In this document: positions 1-8,318 of the stretch, piece by piece
Layout of the letters: every line of letters starts with the position of its first letter
Numbering within the stretch: position 1 is the stretch's first letter
Source of the DNA: JTS-RE94 sp041750795
GTDB taxonomy: Bacteria > Planctomycetota > Planctomycetia > Pirellulales > PALSA-1355
Assembly: GCA_041750795.1 (NCBI GenBank)
Contig: JBGSYQ010000064.1
Span: forward strand, 1 to 64,000
DNA: 64,000 bases
Direction: 5' to 3'
Notes under the pieces: generated by a model
The model's input: the letters and a program-made list of their open reading frames with translations, nothing else
Databases searched by the model: none
What the model was told of the DNA's origin: nothing
Position numbers and translations under genes: made by a program

Positions 1-171
1 TGGGCGCACGAAATTATTTCGGCGCTGGCGCGGCAGCAGCAACCCGATGGCTCGTGGCGCAATACGGCCGTCGACGTGCGCGAGGACGATCCGTTGGTGG
101 CTACTCCGCTGGCGGCGTTGGCCATTGTGCGCTGCCGGGCGGCGCTGGCCGGCAGCAGCGCCGTGCCATAG
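1..171 (+). CDS. C-terminal end of a prenyltransferase/squalene-cyclase-like repeat protein (partial)
   Basis: The reading frame is open from the first base and ends at TAG 169-171, giving 56 residues of a longer protein. The segment QQQPDGSWRN is a QW-type repeat as found in squalene-hopene cyclases and in prenyltransferase beta-subunit-like alpha/alpha-barrel proteins, and the tail has the usual final helix (TPLAALAIVRC). Planctomycetes encode many such exported repeat proteins of unknown substrate, so cyclase activity cannot be claimed. The gene start lies outside the window. Confidence 0.6.
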   Translation, partial: WAHEIISALARQQQPDGSWRNTAVDVREDDPLVATPLAALAIVRCRAALAGSSAVP

Positions 172-226
172 CGGCCTGTTGCTGATCGCGACTGGTTTCG
201 CCTGTAGCCGGTCGCTTCTCAATCGG

Positions 227-232
227 TATAAT
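227..232 (+). promoter_or_regulatory. Perfect TATAAT -10 box upstream of the beta-propeller gene
   Basis: TATAAT lies 69 bases before the ATG at 301, between the upstream stop at 171 and the gene. No good TTGACA-like box is seen 16-18 bases upstream, so this is a plausible but unproven sigma-70 promoter. Confidence 0.4.
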
Positions 233-300
233 GCGCCGCGTGGCGGTTCGATGAACTGCCGCTGCTCTCGGCCAATCCTACCGTGCTCAGGAGGTGCAGG

Positions 301-1551
301 ATGAAGATGCGATACTGGCTCGCCGTGGCGCTTTGCTTCTCAACTTTGCCGGCATGGGCCGTCGACTGGCCACAGTGGCGAGGTCCGCAGCGCAACGGCA
401 TTTCGACCGAGACCGGCCTGCTGGCCGAGTGGCCGACCGAAGGGCCCAAGCTGCTGTGGCAGGTTAAGGCGATTGACGAAGGCTACTCGACGCCCGCAGT
501 GGTGGGCGATCGAATCTATTTGCTCTCGAATAAAGGCATGGACGACGAGTTCGTGCAAGCATTGAGCGTCGCCGACGGGCAGCAACTGTGGTCCGTGCGG
601 ATCGGCAAAGTGGGACCCAACCAAGGACCGCAATACCCCGGAGCGCGATCGACGCCGACCGTCGATGGCGACGTGCTGTTTGCACTTGGCTCCGATGGCG
701 ATCTGGCCTGCGTAGAAACCAACGGCGGGCGACTACGCTGGCAGAAGAACCTGCGCAGTGATTTCGCCGGCACGCCGGGCAAATGGGCTTACTCCGAGTC
801 GCCGCTGGTCGACGGCAACAAGCTGGTCTGCACGCCCGGCGGCAAAGAGGCCACGATCGTGGCGCTCGACAAGACCTCGGGCGAACTGATTTGGAAGTGC
901 GCGCTGGAAGAGGGGGACGAAGCGGCGTACGCCTCGGCAATCGTGGTCGACGCCGCAGGCGTCAAGCAGTACGTGCAGTTTTTGCAAAAGGGAGTCGTGG
1001 GCGTGGATGCCAAGACTGGCCAGAAGCTTTGGCGCTATGAGAAAACCGCGCAGGGGAGCCCGGCCAACATTCCCACGCCGTTGGCGCACGACGCGTTCGT
1101 CTACAGCGCCAGTGGTCGAGGCGGTGGCGGATTAGTGGAATTGAAAACAAGCGATTCCGGCATCGAGCCCGCCGAGATCTATGCCGGACCCAAGCTGCCC
1201 ACCAGCATTGGCGGCGCCGTGCGCATCGGCGACGCGCTGTACGGCACCAACACCGCCGGCCTGATGTGCGTGGACTTTGCCAGCGGAGAAGTGAAGTGGC
1301 AGGACCGGTCGGTTGGTCCCGGCGCGGTTTGCTTCGCCGAAGGAAGGATCTATGTCCACGGCGAGGAAGGAGACGTGGCGCTGGTGGAAGGCACACCGGA
1401 CGCCTATCGCGAAAAGGGCCGCTTTGCGCCCCCAGATCAGCCGGAGAAAGGCCGAGCCAAGGCCTGGGCCTATCCGGTCGTGGCGAACGGCCGGTTGTAT
1501 ATCCGCGATTGGGGCACCTTGTGGTGCTACGACGTGTCGGCGGGCAAATAG
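301..1551 (+). CDS. Exported PQQ-like beta-propeller repeat protein
   Basis: The protein has 416 residues. A signal peptide (MKMRYWLAVALCF to about residue 20) is followed by DWPQWRGPQRNG, the usual opening of planctomycete outer-membrane-biogenesis/quinoprotein-like propellers. Repeats of the type ALDKTSGELIWK, VDAKTGQKLWRY and VDFASGEVKWQ are the W-motif blades of the PQQ_2 fold. No cofactor ligands can be assigned, so it may be a scaffold and not a dehydrogenase. The ATG at 301 is chosen over an in-frame ATG at 283 because AGGAGGT at 289-295 sits five bases before it and the signal peptide then begins cleanly. The gene converges on the diguanylate cyclase gene with 44 bases between the two stops. 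Confidence 0.85.
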   Translation: MKMRYWLAVALCFSTLPAWAVDWPQWRGPQRNGISTETGLLAEWPTEGPKLLWQVKAIDEGYSTPAVVGDRIYLLSNKGMDDEFVQALSVADGQQLWSVRIGKVGPNQGPQYPGARSTPTVDGDVLFALGSDGDLACVETNGGRLRWQKNLRSDFAGTPGKWAYSESPLVDGNKLVCTPGGKEATIVALDKTSGELIWKCALEEGDEAAYASAIVVDAAGVKQYVQFLQKGVVGVDAKTGQKLWRYEKTAQGSPANIPTPLAHDAFVYSASGRGGGGLVELKTSDSGIEPAEIYAGPKLPTSIGGAVRIGDALYGTNTAGLMCVDFASGEVKWQDRSVGPGAVCFAEGRIYVHGEEGDVALVEGTPDAYREKGRFAPPDQPEKGRAKAWAYPVVANGRLYIRDWGTLWCYDVSAGK

Positions 1552-1579
1552 CCGCGCGGCGACAGAAATCTGCTCGTGC

Positions 1580-1597
1580 GACCGCCTACCGGCGGTC
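1580..1597. terminator. Hairpin between convergent genes
   Basis: GACCGCC at 1580-1586 and GGCGGTC at 1591-1597 form a perfect 7-bp stem with loop TACC. It sits between the plus-strand propeller gene and the minus-strand cyclase gene and overlaps the stop codon of the latter. There is no strong U-run on either side, so it may only stabilise 3' ends. Confidence 0.4.
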
Positions 1598-3305
1598 ACT
1601 TGCTCGTCGGCAACGGAAGGTTCCCCAGTGCGCTGATCGGAAACGAGTCGGAATCAGTCAGGTTGATCGGACCGCGCCCGCCATCGGAGGCGGCCACCAG
1701 CGCATCGACCAGATCCTGCAGCTTGCGCAGCCGCTCGACGACCGGCGCCAGCGGATCGTGCTGCGCATCCGTAGCGCGCTTGGTCAGTTTGGCCGCGCAT
1801 TCGGCGACGGCCTCGGCGCCTTCGAGCAACCGCTGGCGATCCACGGTGTTCGGCTGCGGGGATTCGCCGGATTCCTCGGGCGGTCGCGCGGCGGCTACCT
1901 GCGTGCCGTACCAGCGCAACAGACTTCCTTGGCTCACCACGCCCACCGGCGCGCCGTCGCGGATGATGTACACCCGGCGGACCGTGACTCGGCTGAGAAA
2001 CTCGCAAATAGCGTCCAGCGCCGTGTCTTCCTCGAACGCCACGAACGTGCGCTGCATGATGCGTTCGATCGGCGTGTTCCAGGCGTTGTGATTCGGCAGC
2101 ACGCAGATCACGTCCTTTTCGGACAGCACGCCCACCAGTTTCCCCTGGGCATCGACCACCGGAGCGGAATTGACGCGTATGTGGCGTAAAAAGTCGGCGG
2201 CTTCGCCCACCGTGGACGTCACCGGCAGGGAGGCCACGGGCGTGGTCATTACCTGGGCCGCGCTCACTCCTTGGAACAGCGCACCGTGCTGCCGCACTTG
2301 TTCCAACGCGGCCCCCGATTCGCTCATGGCCGAGGCCACCATGACGCGATTGCGTCCCAGCTTCTTTGCCACAATCAGCGCCTGATCGGCGCGGTCGATA
2401 AGCTGCTCTGCGGAGTCCGCGGCCCCTGTCACCTGCGAGACGCCGATGCTGGCGGTGACCCGAACAGCACGCTCGCCGACGGTTACGACGGTCGACTCGA
2501 TGGCATGGCGCGCGCGCTCCGCCCAGGCCGCCGCGACTTCCTCGTCGGCATCGGGCAACAGCACGCACAACTCCTCACCGCCATAACGGCAAAGGTAATC
2601 GGTGGCGCGGCAGTGCGCTTGCAACAGTTCGGCCAGTCGCTTGAGCACCATGTCGCCCGCCTGATGGCCCAGCGTGTCGTTGACGCGCTTGAAGTAATCG
2701 AGATCGACCATGGCGCACGACAAGGGCGTGTTCTTGCTGACGGCTCGACCCCATTCGAGCTTCAGGTGTCGCTGGAACGCGCGGCGGTTGAGCAGCCCGG
2801 TCAGAACGTCGGTGCGCGATACGCTCCAGCGTTCGGTCAGCGCCATGGCGCACTGCCGCACTTCGATGTTGTCGAACGGCTTCTTGAGGATCAGAAAGCG
2901 GTCGTTGCGGCCGAGCTTGCGGACCATTTCTTCCCACGAATAGTCCGAGTAAGCCGAGCAGATGACGACCAGAATCTCCGGGTCGACTTCCCAGATGCGA
3001 CAGACCGTCTCGACGCCGTCCCAACCGGGCGGCATGCGAATGTCGACAAAGGCAACCGCGTAGGGTCGCCCCTCTTGCATCGACCGCTGCACCAGCTCAA
3101 AGCCCTGCTGGCCTTGCATGGCGCTCGACAGGTCAAAGCCTTCCCATTCGATGCCGTTGGCTGCGTCGTCGCCGAACAACTCCGCGGCGGCGCGGCTGAC
3201 GGCCAAGGCGGCCGGCAGTTGCTTGCCGAGGATCTTACGATAGTCCTCGTGAATCGCCTCCTGATCGTCGATCAACAGGACGCGGTAAGGGGCGCGAGTG
3301 CTCAT
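1596..3305 (-). CDS. REC-GGDEF-CBS response regulator, diguanylate cyclase
   Basis: The protein has 569 residues. The receiver domain covers about 7-155: acidic pocket D13/D14, phospho-acceptor D88 in FVDIRMP and K141 in LKKP. The GGDEF domain covers about 163-325 and carries GGEEL at 242-246, a variant of the active-site motif keeping both glycines and both acidic residues. RATD at 233-236 is at the right distance to be the inhibitory RxxD site. A CBS pair (about 348-465: VMTTPVASLP, VLSEKDVI, IMQRTFVAF) should bind an adenine nucleotide and so add energy-state input. The last 100 residues are helical and unassigned. It would make c-di-GMP when phosphorylated by the kinase encoded just upstream, whose stop overlaps its start by 4 bases. 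Confidence 0.92.
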   Translation of the reverse strand: MSTRAPYRVLLIDDQEAIHEDYRKILGKQLPAALAVSRAAAELFGDDAANGIEWEGFDLSSAMQGQQGFELVQRSMQEGRPYAVAFVDIRMPPGWDGVETVCRIWEVDPEILVVICSAYSDYSWEEMVRKLGRNDRFLILKKPFDNIEVRQCAMALTERWSVSRTDVLTGLLNRRAFQRHLKLEWGRAVSKNTPLSCAMVDLDYFKRVNDTLGHQAGDMVLKRLAELLQAHCRATDYLCRYGGEELCVLLPDADEEVAAAWAERARHAIESTVVTVGERAVRVTASIGVSQVTGAADSAEQLIDRADQALIVAKKLGRNRVMVASAMSESGAALEQVRQHGALFQGVSAAQVMTTPVASLPVTSTVGEAADFLRHIRVNSAPVVDAQGKLVGVLSEKDVICVLPNHNAWNTPIERIMQRTFVAFEEDTALDAICEFLSRVTVRRVYIIRDGAPVGVVSQGSLLRWYGTQVAAARPPEESGESPQPNTVDRQRLLEGAEAVAECAAKLTKRATDAQHDPLAPVVERLRKLQDLVDALVAASDGGRGPINLTDSDSFPISALGNLPLPTSK

Positions 3306-4990
3306 ACGGCGATTTCCGCGGGAACGTAGGGCAATTCCAATATCAGCGTGGTTCCCTGGCCGGGCCCGTCGCTACGGGCCACCAGCGAGCCGTTCAGTTC
3401 GCGGGCCGCGTTGGCACAACTGTGCAGCCCGAATCCATGGCCTTGCTTCTTGGTGGTAAAGCCGTGCGAGAAAATGCGGGTGAGGTTCTCCTTGGGCACT
3501 CCCACGCCGTTGTCGATCACCTGGATCTCCAAGCGATCCTTGTCCTTGACGCGCGTGCGCAGCGTGAGTCGTCGCTCGGCTTGTTGCGGAAACTCGGCCA
3601 TGGCGTCCTTGGCGTTCTTGATCAGGTTGACCAGAATCTGCAAGACCTTTTGGGTATCGAGGCGAACACTGGGAATGTCTTCGTAGTCGAATTTGACGGC
3701 AATGTTGTGCCGTTCCAGCGAGGCGGAATTGAGCTTCATCGCGTCATCGAGCACCGTGGTGATATCGACGTCCTCGACCACCCCGGCCACGCCGGCGTAC
3801 GATTGCTGCGTGGAGACGATGGTCTTGATGTGGTTCACCTTGCTGGCGAGCAAATCAAGCTCCTTAAGTACGTCGGTGCGTTCATCGGTCAAGTGCGAGG
3901 CCAGCAGCTTGATGAATTCGGGCAGCCGCCGCCCCTTGGGGTCGGTCGTGATGAATTGGCCCAAATCGGCGCTGTGTGCCTCCATCAAGTCTACGGCGCG
4001 AACCAGCTCCGTGACTTTGGATTGGCGAATTCGGTCGGACGCCAAAGTAGCGGAAACATTGATACTATTGAGCACGTTTCCCACGTTATGCAGCACCCCG
4101 GTGGCAATTTCGGCCATTCCGGCACGGCGTGCCGAAATCAGCAGTTCCTGGTGGGCGGTGGCCAGTTCCTGCTGGGCACGCTTGCGCTCCGAGATCTCGC
4201 GGCTGAGGTCCTGGTTCGCCTGGGAGAGTTGGGCGGTGCGTTGCTGGATTTTCAGCTCCAGATCGTCCTGCGCCCGTTGAATGGCGGCTTCGCCCCGCTG
4301 GATTTCCTCGAGCATGACATTGAACTGGTCGTACAGAATGCCCAACTCGTCGTTGGCGACCTTGCTGACGCGAATCGAATAATCGCGCTCGACCGAGATC
4401 CGCTCGGCGGCTTCGGCCAGCTTGAGAATCGGCACGGAGATCACACGCTGCAACCGCGACGACAGCAACAGCGACGCCGCCAGCGAAACCGCCATCACCA
4501 CGGCGGCGATATTCACGTAACGCCACATCTGGTCGTCCAACTCCTTCATGCTGGCGTGGACGTAGATCGTGCCGATTGTCTGCCCGTTGAAGTCGATCTC
4601 GCGCGTTACGTCGAGGTGGCCGTCGGACGTGAACTCGTAGCCGACCTGCTTGGGAGCCGACGGCAACAGCGGCGGTTGTTCGCCGCGATAGTAGGCCGCG
4701 AAGACTTTTCCCTTGGCGTCGTAAATGCACGCCAACTCGACGGCCGGCTGCTGCTTGAGCGACATCAGAAGCTCGGCGGCGGTATTCGCATCGTCGAAGT
4801 TAAGTGCGGCCGTGCTGTTGGATCCCAGCACCTGCGTCAAGGTGGCCATCTGGCTGACCGTAGAAGCGCGGATCATGCGCACGTCGTTGACGACAAAGGC
4901 GATACACGACAACAACAGCGCCACTCCGCTGGCCAATAGCACCAGCACGGTCAATTTGGTGTTGATGGCGAGATCTTTAAACGATTTCAT
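3302..4990 (-). CDS. Membrane histidine kinase with CHASE8-like sensor and HAMP domain
   Basis: The protein has 562 residues. Transmembrane helices at about 13-35 and 160-178 enclose a periplasmic domain whose sequence (SNSTAALNFDD, then LACIYDAKGKVFAAYY) resembles the CHASE8 domain of YfiN-type proteins. HAMP lies at about 180-232 and a coiled coil at about 225-285. H301 in GVLHNVGNVLNSI is the likely phospho-histidine. The ATPase domain shows NLIKNAKDAM (451-464 region), DNGVGV (493-498) and GHGFGLH (517-523). The gene overlaps the downstream REC-GGDEF gene by four bases, so that protein is the likely phosphotransfer partner. The YfiR-like gene 23 bases upstream suggests periplasmic control of the sensor domain, as YfiR controls YfiN. 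Confidence 0.9.
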   Translation of the reverse strand: MKSFKDLAINTKLTVLVLLASGVALLLSCIAFVVNDVRMIRASTVSQMATLTQVLGSNSTAALNFDDANTAAELLMSLKQQPAVELACIYDAKGKVFAAYYRGEQPPLLPSAPKQVGYEFTSDGHLDVTREIDFNGQTIGTIYVHASMKELDDQMWRYVNIAAVVMAVSLAASLLLSSRLQRVISVPILKLAEAAERISVERDYSIRVSKVANDELGILYDQFNVMLEEIQRGEAAIQRAQDDLELKIQQRTAQLSQANQDLSREISERKRAQQELATAHQELLISARRAGMAEIATGVLHNVGNVLNSINVSATLASDRIRQSKVTELVRAVDLMEAHSADLGQFITTDPKGRRLPEFIKLLASHLTDERTDVLKELDLLASKVNHIKTIVSTQQSYAGVAGVVEDVDITTVLDDAMKLNSASLERHNIAVKFDYEDIPSVRLDTQKVLQILVNLIKNAKDAMAEFPQQAERRLTLRTRVKDKDRLEIQVIDNGVGVPKENLTRIFSHGFTTKKQGHGFGLHSCANAARELNGSLVARSDGPGQGTTLILELPYVPAEIAV

Positions 4991-5013
4991 GGGTGCACCT
5001 TGCCGTTGACGAC

Positions 5014-5640
5014 TTACTTCACGATGCGAGCCAAGGCGAGCAGCTTCGCGCTGATCTTCAAGTGCTGCTGCCTGGCCGCTTCGAGATTGACTTCAAAGCG
5101 AATCTTGTTGGACTCGATGTAGAAATTCACGCAGCCACCCTGCTTGGCAAACCCGGCGGTGTCGCCGACCGTGAGCACGGGCAATCCACGCAACCGCTCG
5201 ATCACCTGGCGAGACTGCGAAGCGCTGACATTGCGCGCCACGAACAGGATTTGGCAGGGGCCGACGCTTTCGGCCGAAGCGAACGAGCGGATCTCGATGC
5301 GGCGCCCGGCAATCGTCTTCGTTGCCGCGATCTCGTGGAGCATCGTATCGAGCGGCGCGGTGCCCAGCACTCCGATGACGAACGGCTGTTGAGCGTCGCC
5401 AAAGGCCTCTTCCGGCCACTCGACGTAGCCGCCGAAGTTGTAGAGGAACAGGGCCTTCAGCGGATACTCGCGGTTGATGAAGCCGTCCCCCTGCCAGGAC
5501 CAGGCAAACGACGACAAGCCACTCACGGCCATCGCAATGGCCAGCAGCCAAAGGCCGGCCACGCGGCGCGCACCTGCCGCGCAAAACACGCGTGCGTGCT
5601 TCGTCGTGCGGCCTGCGGTCGTAGTGGCTGGAAGGTTCAC
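5014..5640 (-). CDS. YfiR-like periplasmic protein (DUF4154)
   Basis: The protein has 208 residues with an N-terminal hydrophobic export segment (RVAGLWLLAIAMAVSG) after a basic start. The body matches the YfiR/HmsC-like family: LFLYNFGGYVEWP near the start of the mature part, FVIGVLG, a middle region RRIEIRSFAS, the ILFVARNVS strand, and VGDTAGFAKQGGCVNFY toward the end. In Pseudomonas YfiR is a periplasmic repressor of the CHASE8 diguanylate cyclase YfiN. Here the next gene is a CHASE8-like histidine kinase instead, and the gene upstream is a TonB-dependent receptor, a neighbour often found with this family. Function as a kinase regulator is inferred from this context. Confidence 0.85.
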   Translation of the reverse strand: MNLPATTTAGRTTKHARVFCAAGARRVAGLWLLAIAMAVSGLSSFAWSWQGDGFINREYPLKALFLYNFGGYVEWPEEAFGDAQQPFVIGVLGTAPLDTMLHEIAATKTIAGRRIEIRSFASAESVGPCQILFVARNVSASQSRQVIERLRGLPVLTVGDTAGFAKQGGCVNFYIESNKIRFEVNLEAARQQHLKISAKLLALARIVK

Positions 5641-5660
5641 GTTTAATTCGATTTGCGAGA

Positions 5661-5690
5661 ACCCCTCTCCCTAACCTCTCCCGCAAGGGG
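5661..5690. repeat. Dispersed CCCCTCTCCC...GCAAGGGG palindromic repeat, copy 1
   Basis: ACCCCTCTCCCTAACCTCTC followed by CCGCAAGGGG lies between the TonB receptor gene and the yfiR-like gene. Its reverse complement closely matches 62824-62854. The two copies are REP-like, in non-coding DNA, and in opposite orientations. Confidence 0.65.
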
Positions 5691-5741
5691 CCGGCGGTTG
5701 GCGGAGAAGTTGTTCTTCGGCGAATCCTTGCTCTGCAGGTG

Positions 5742-7832
5742 CTAGTGGCTCCAGGCGACGCCGGCGTAAACGCCGCGGCGCACTTGCGTGTCTTCCATTC
5801 CCAATTCGAAGTCGGTGTACTCCAGGTGATGGCCTTGCAACAGGTTCTGTCCCACCAGGCTGATCTCCAGATTGTTGTTGGGACGCCACGCCAGGCGGAG
5901 GTCCATCTCGATGTACTTGGGGACGAACGTCTCACCCTCGATCCGCACGCTGTCCATATAGCGGCCGATCATATCGAACTGCCAGTCGTCGGTGAGATTC
6001 CACGACGACCGCAGGTAGATGTTGTTGTGTGCAGTGCTGCCGTTGTACTGGGCGATGAAAAACTCGGAAGTAGACGGACCCGAGGCATTTGCCTCGAACA
6101 GCGAGTACGAGCCGAACAGTTGCCAGTCCTTGCGCACTTGCCAGGTGGCAGTCAGCTCCGCGCCGCCGGTAACGGCGCTCACGTTGTTCTGCAGCTCGAC
6201 AGGTATCGCGAACAGACCGCCGCCGATCGGCATCGGCGCCCCGGGAGCGCCGAACCCGCGCAGCGCTCGATAGTCGTTCATGTATCCGGCTATGTCCCAA
6301 CTGAAGCTGTCGACCGGCTGCGCGCGATAGCCCAACTCGTAGGAGACGACCGTCTCGGGCCGGAAACCCGGGTCGCCGTCGAACTGGACGAACAGACCGG
6401 GCAGCGGCCCGCGCGTGCGCAGTTGGATGCCCGTGTCAAAGCGCGTGGGATTCCGTACGGCGCGCGACACGGCCATCCACAACGACTGCCGTTCGCTCGG
6501 CTGAATCAACAGCCGCGCCGTCGGCTCCGGCTGGAACTTTCCGAACGTGTTGTATTCCAGGCGGCAGCCCAGCGTGAAATACATGTAGTCTTCGATCAGC
6601 GTCATCTCATCCTGGGCGAACACGCTGGCCCACTGGGTGAGAAAGTCGTTGGGAATCAACTCGAACGAAAAGCTGCCACGCTCGAAATCCTGGTTATGGC
6701 GGTAATTGGCGCCGGCAATGAACCGGTGATACTCGGCCGGGCTCCAGCGATACTGAAAATCGAGGTCCCACATGTAGCGATCTTCGGCCCAGGCCGGCTG
6801 ATGCCGCCGCCTGGCCAGGTAGTACGTCTGGAACTGCCAGCCCGTGTCTTCATCCAGGTTGCGCGCCCAGCGGAACTGAATGTCGCCGCCCGAGACGTGT
6901 ACCATATTGTCTTCTACTGCGCGAAACGGCGGGACCGGGATCGTGTTGTTGAGTCGTTCGCCGTCGTAGCCGTTGTAGATGTCGCCGATGACCGTGACCG
7001 TGTCGTCCTTGTTGGGCGTGTAGTCGGTGCGGAATCCGAAACGCTGCTGGCGCCAGCCGTCGGGCACGAACTCGTCGCCGCTCCAGTTGCGGTTGCGGTC
7101 AAACTGCTTGCCCCACACGCTATAGGTCGTGGCGTCGCTGACGCGGCCACCGAACCGCACCGTATTGAAATCCTGCTCGTAGTTGCCGCCGCCCGAGTGG
7201 ACGTAGGCGCCTTGCGTCTGGCTGGTGCTCTTGGTGATGATGTTGATCACGCCGTTGACGGCATTCGAGCCCCAGGCGGTCGTGCCGGGGCCGCGGATGA
7301 CTTCGATGCGCTCGATGTCCTCGAGCACGACGTCCTGAATGTCCCAGAACACGCCGCCGAACGTGGGCGTGTAGACGACTCGTCCGTCGATCTGCACCAG
7401 CAGCTTGTTGGCAAATCGGCCGTTGAATCCGCGGGCGCTGATGGCCCAGGTGCTGGAAGTGATTTTGGCCACCGTAATGCCCGGCGCCATGCGCAAGACT
7501 TCTGGAATGCAGCGAGCTCCGCTGCGCTTGATCATCTCGGGCGTGATCACGAAAACGGCTGCCGGCGAGTGGCCGACCGTGCTCTCCTGGCGGTCGACCG
7601 TGGTGACCACCTGGTTCATGGCGGGCACGACCACATCTTGCTTGATCAGGTCGTCAAGCTTCATGTCGGGGTTCAAGCCGCCGCCCGTCGGCCCCTGTTG
7701 CTGCGCCTCGGCCGTTGTGCCTTGGCTGGCAGCGGGCGCAGCAAGCTGCGCGTCCTGGCCGCGTGCCGCGGCCGAGATCAAGGCGCATATCAGCAGCATT
7801 CCAATGGCGTTGCCGACCAATCGCCTGAGCAC
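5742..7832 (-). CDS. TonB-dependent outer-membrane receptor
   Basis: The protein has about 696 residues. A signal segment is followed by a Gln/Ala-rich linker and a plug domain with its signature pieces: SGARCIPEVLRMAPG, ARGFNGRFANKLLVQIDG and IERIEVIRGPGTTAWGSNAV. The rest is a 22-strand-type barrel rich in aromatic strand ends (for example DLDFQYRWSPAEYHRF). The start is uncertain: GTG at 7832 gives a basic start and a hydrophobic core ending in AAARG; TTG at 7838 or ATG at 7799 are alternatives, and no strong ribosome-binding site is visible. The ligand is unknown. It is first in an operon with a YfiR-like protein, histidine kinase and cyclase, so substrate uptake or sensing may be tied to c-di-GMP. 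Confidence 0.9.
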   Translation of the reverse strand: MLRRLVGNAIGMLLICALISAAARGQDAQLAAPAASQGTTAEAQQQGPTGGGLNPDMKLDDLIKQDVVVPAMNQVVTTVDRQESTVGHSPAAVFVITPEMIKRSGARCIPEVLRMAPGITVAKITSSTWAISARGFNGRFANKLLVQIDGRVVYTPTFGGVFWDIQDVVLEDIERIEVIRGPGTTAWGSNAVNGVINIITKSTSQTQGAYVHSGGGNYEQDFNTVRFGGRVSDATTYSVWGKQFDRNRNWSGDEFVPDGWRQQRFGFRTDYTPNKDDTVTVIGDIYNGYDGERLNNTIPVPPFRAVEDNMVHVSGGDIQFRWARNLDEDTGWQFQTYYLARRRHQPAWAEDRYMWDLDFQYRWSPAEYHRFIAGANYRHNQDFERGSFSFELIPNDFLTQWASVFAQDEMTLIEDYMYFTLGCRLEYNTFGKFQPEPTARLLIQPSERQSLWMAVSRAVRNPTRFDTGIQLRTRGPLPGLFVQFDGDPGFRPETVVSYELGYRAQPVDSFSWDIAGYMNDYRALRGFGAPGAPMPIGGGLFAIPVELQNNVSAVTGGAELTATWQVRKDWQLFGSYSLFEANASGPSTSEFFIAQYNGSTAHNNIYLRSSWNLTDDWQFDMIGRYMDSVRIEGETFVPKYIEMDLRLAWRPNNNLEISLVGQNLLQGHHLEYTDFELGMEDTQVRRGVYAGVAWSH

Positions 7833-8318
7833 TATCAAGGCTATCTACCAGTTAACAGGCTGCGTATGCGGACCAATCAAAGCCCGCTTTTGCGCATGCC
7901 GAGCGCCAAGCGCGACTTGCGCGACGGAAAGAGCGTGGGGTGTATCGATGTCAGCACGGCGCGCGTGCGGAATGCCGGCAGGCAACCGACGCGCCCCGGC
8001 CAAGGGTCATGGCGTGGGGACGCAGGGGATGAACGGCGATGACCGGCTTCGCGGGATCGACGGGAATGGCGCCGGTAACCTGTCCCGATATCATGCAGTG
8101 ACGTCGTGAGGTATCGGGATGCCTCTGGCGCGCACTTAAATCCCGATTTTCCAGTCGCGCCAGTTTGCCTCGACATGCGCTTCGCGTAACGCAGCAAGCC
8201 TGCGCTGGCTTTGCCGGCTGTAATTACACGCGCAGAACTGCACACGATGCGCGGCATCGTCCAATTGCACAGACAGGGTAACCCTGGCAGAGACTGACGC
8301 CCGCCTCCAGCCCTTTTA
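7833..8318. other. Intergenic region, probable leader and promoter of the TonB receptor operon
   Basis: About 480 bases between the receptor gene and the upstream sulfatase gene hold no convincing gene. The only structure seen is a set of competing inverted repeats at 8083-8147, listed separately. I looked for cobalamin and c-di-GMP riboswitch core motifs and did not recognise them. Confidence 0.5.
8083..8147 (-). promoter_or_regulatory. Mutually exclusive hairpins in the receptor leader
   Basis: ATCGGGAT at 8113-8120 can pair with ATCCCGAT at 8140-8147. The overlapping TATCGGGA at 8112-8119 can instead pair with TCCCGATA at 8083-8090. Each stem is a perfect 8 bp, so only one can form. That is the geometry of a switching leader, about 250 bases upstream of the receptor start. 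A protein-binding array of repeated half-sites is an equal alternative. Confidence 0.4.

Noticed and set aside
5739..8042. Plus-strand frame of 767 codons opposite the TonB receptor
   Set aside because: Antisense to a receptor with all plug motifs; no domain or ribosome-binding site.
7839..8318. Cobalamin or c-di-GMP riboswitch before the TonB receptor
   Set aside because: TonB receptors often have one, but I could not find the conserved core motifs on the minus strand.
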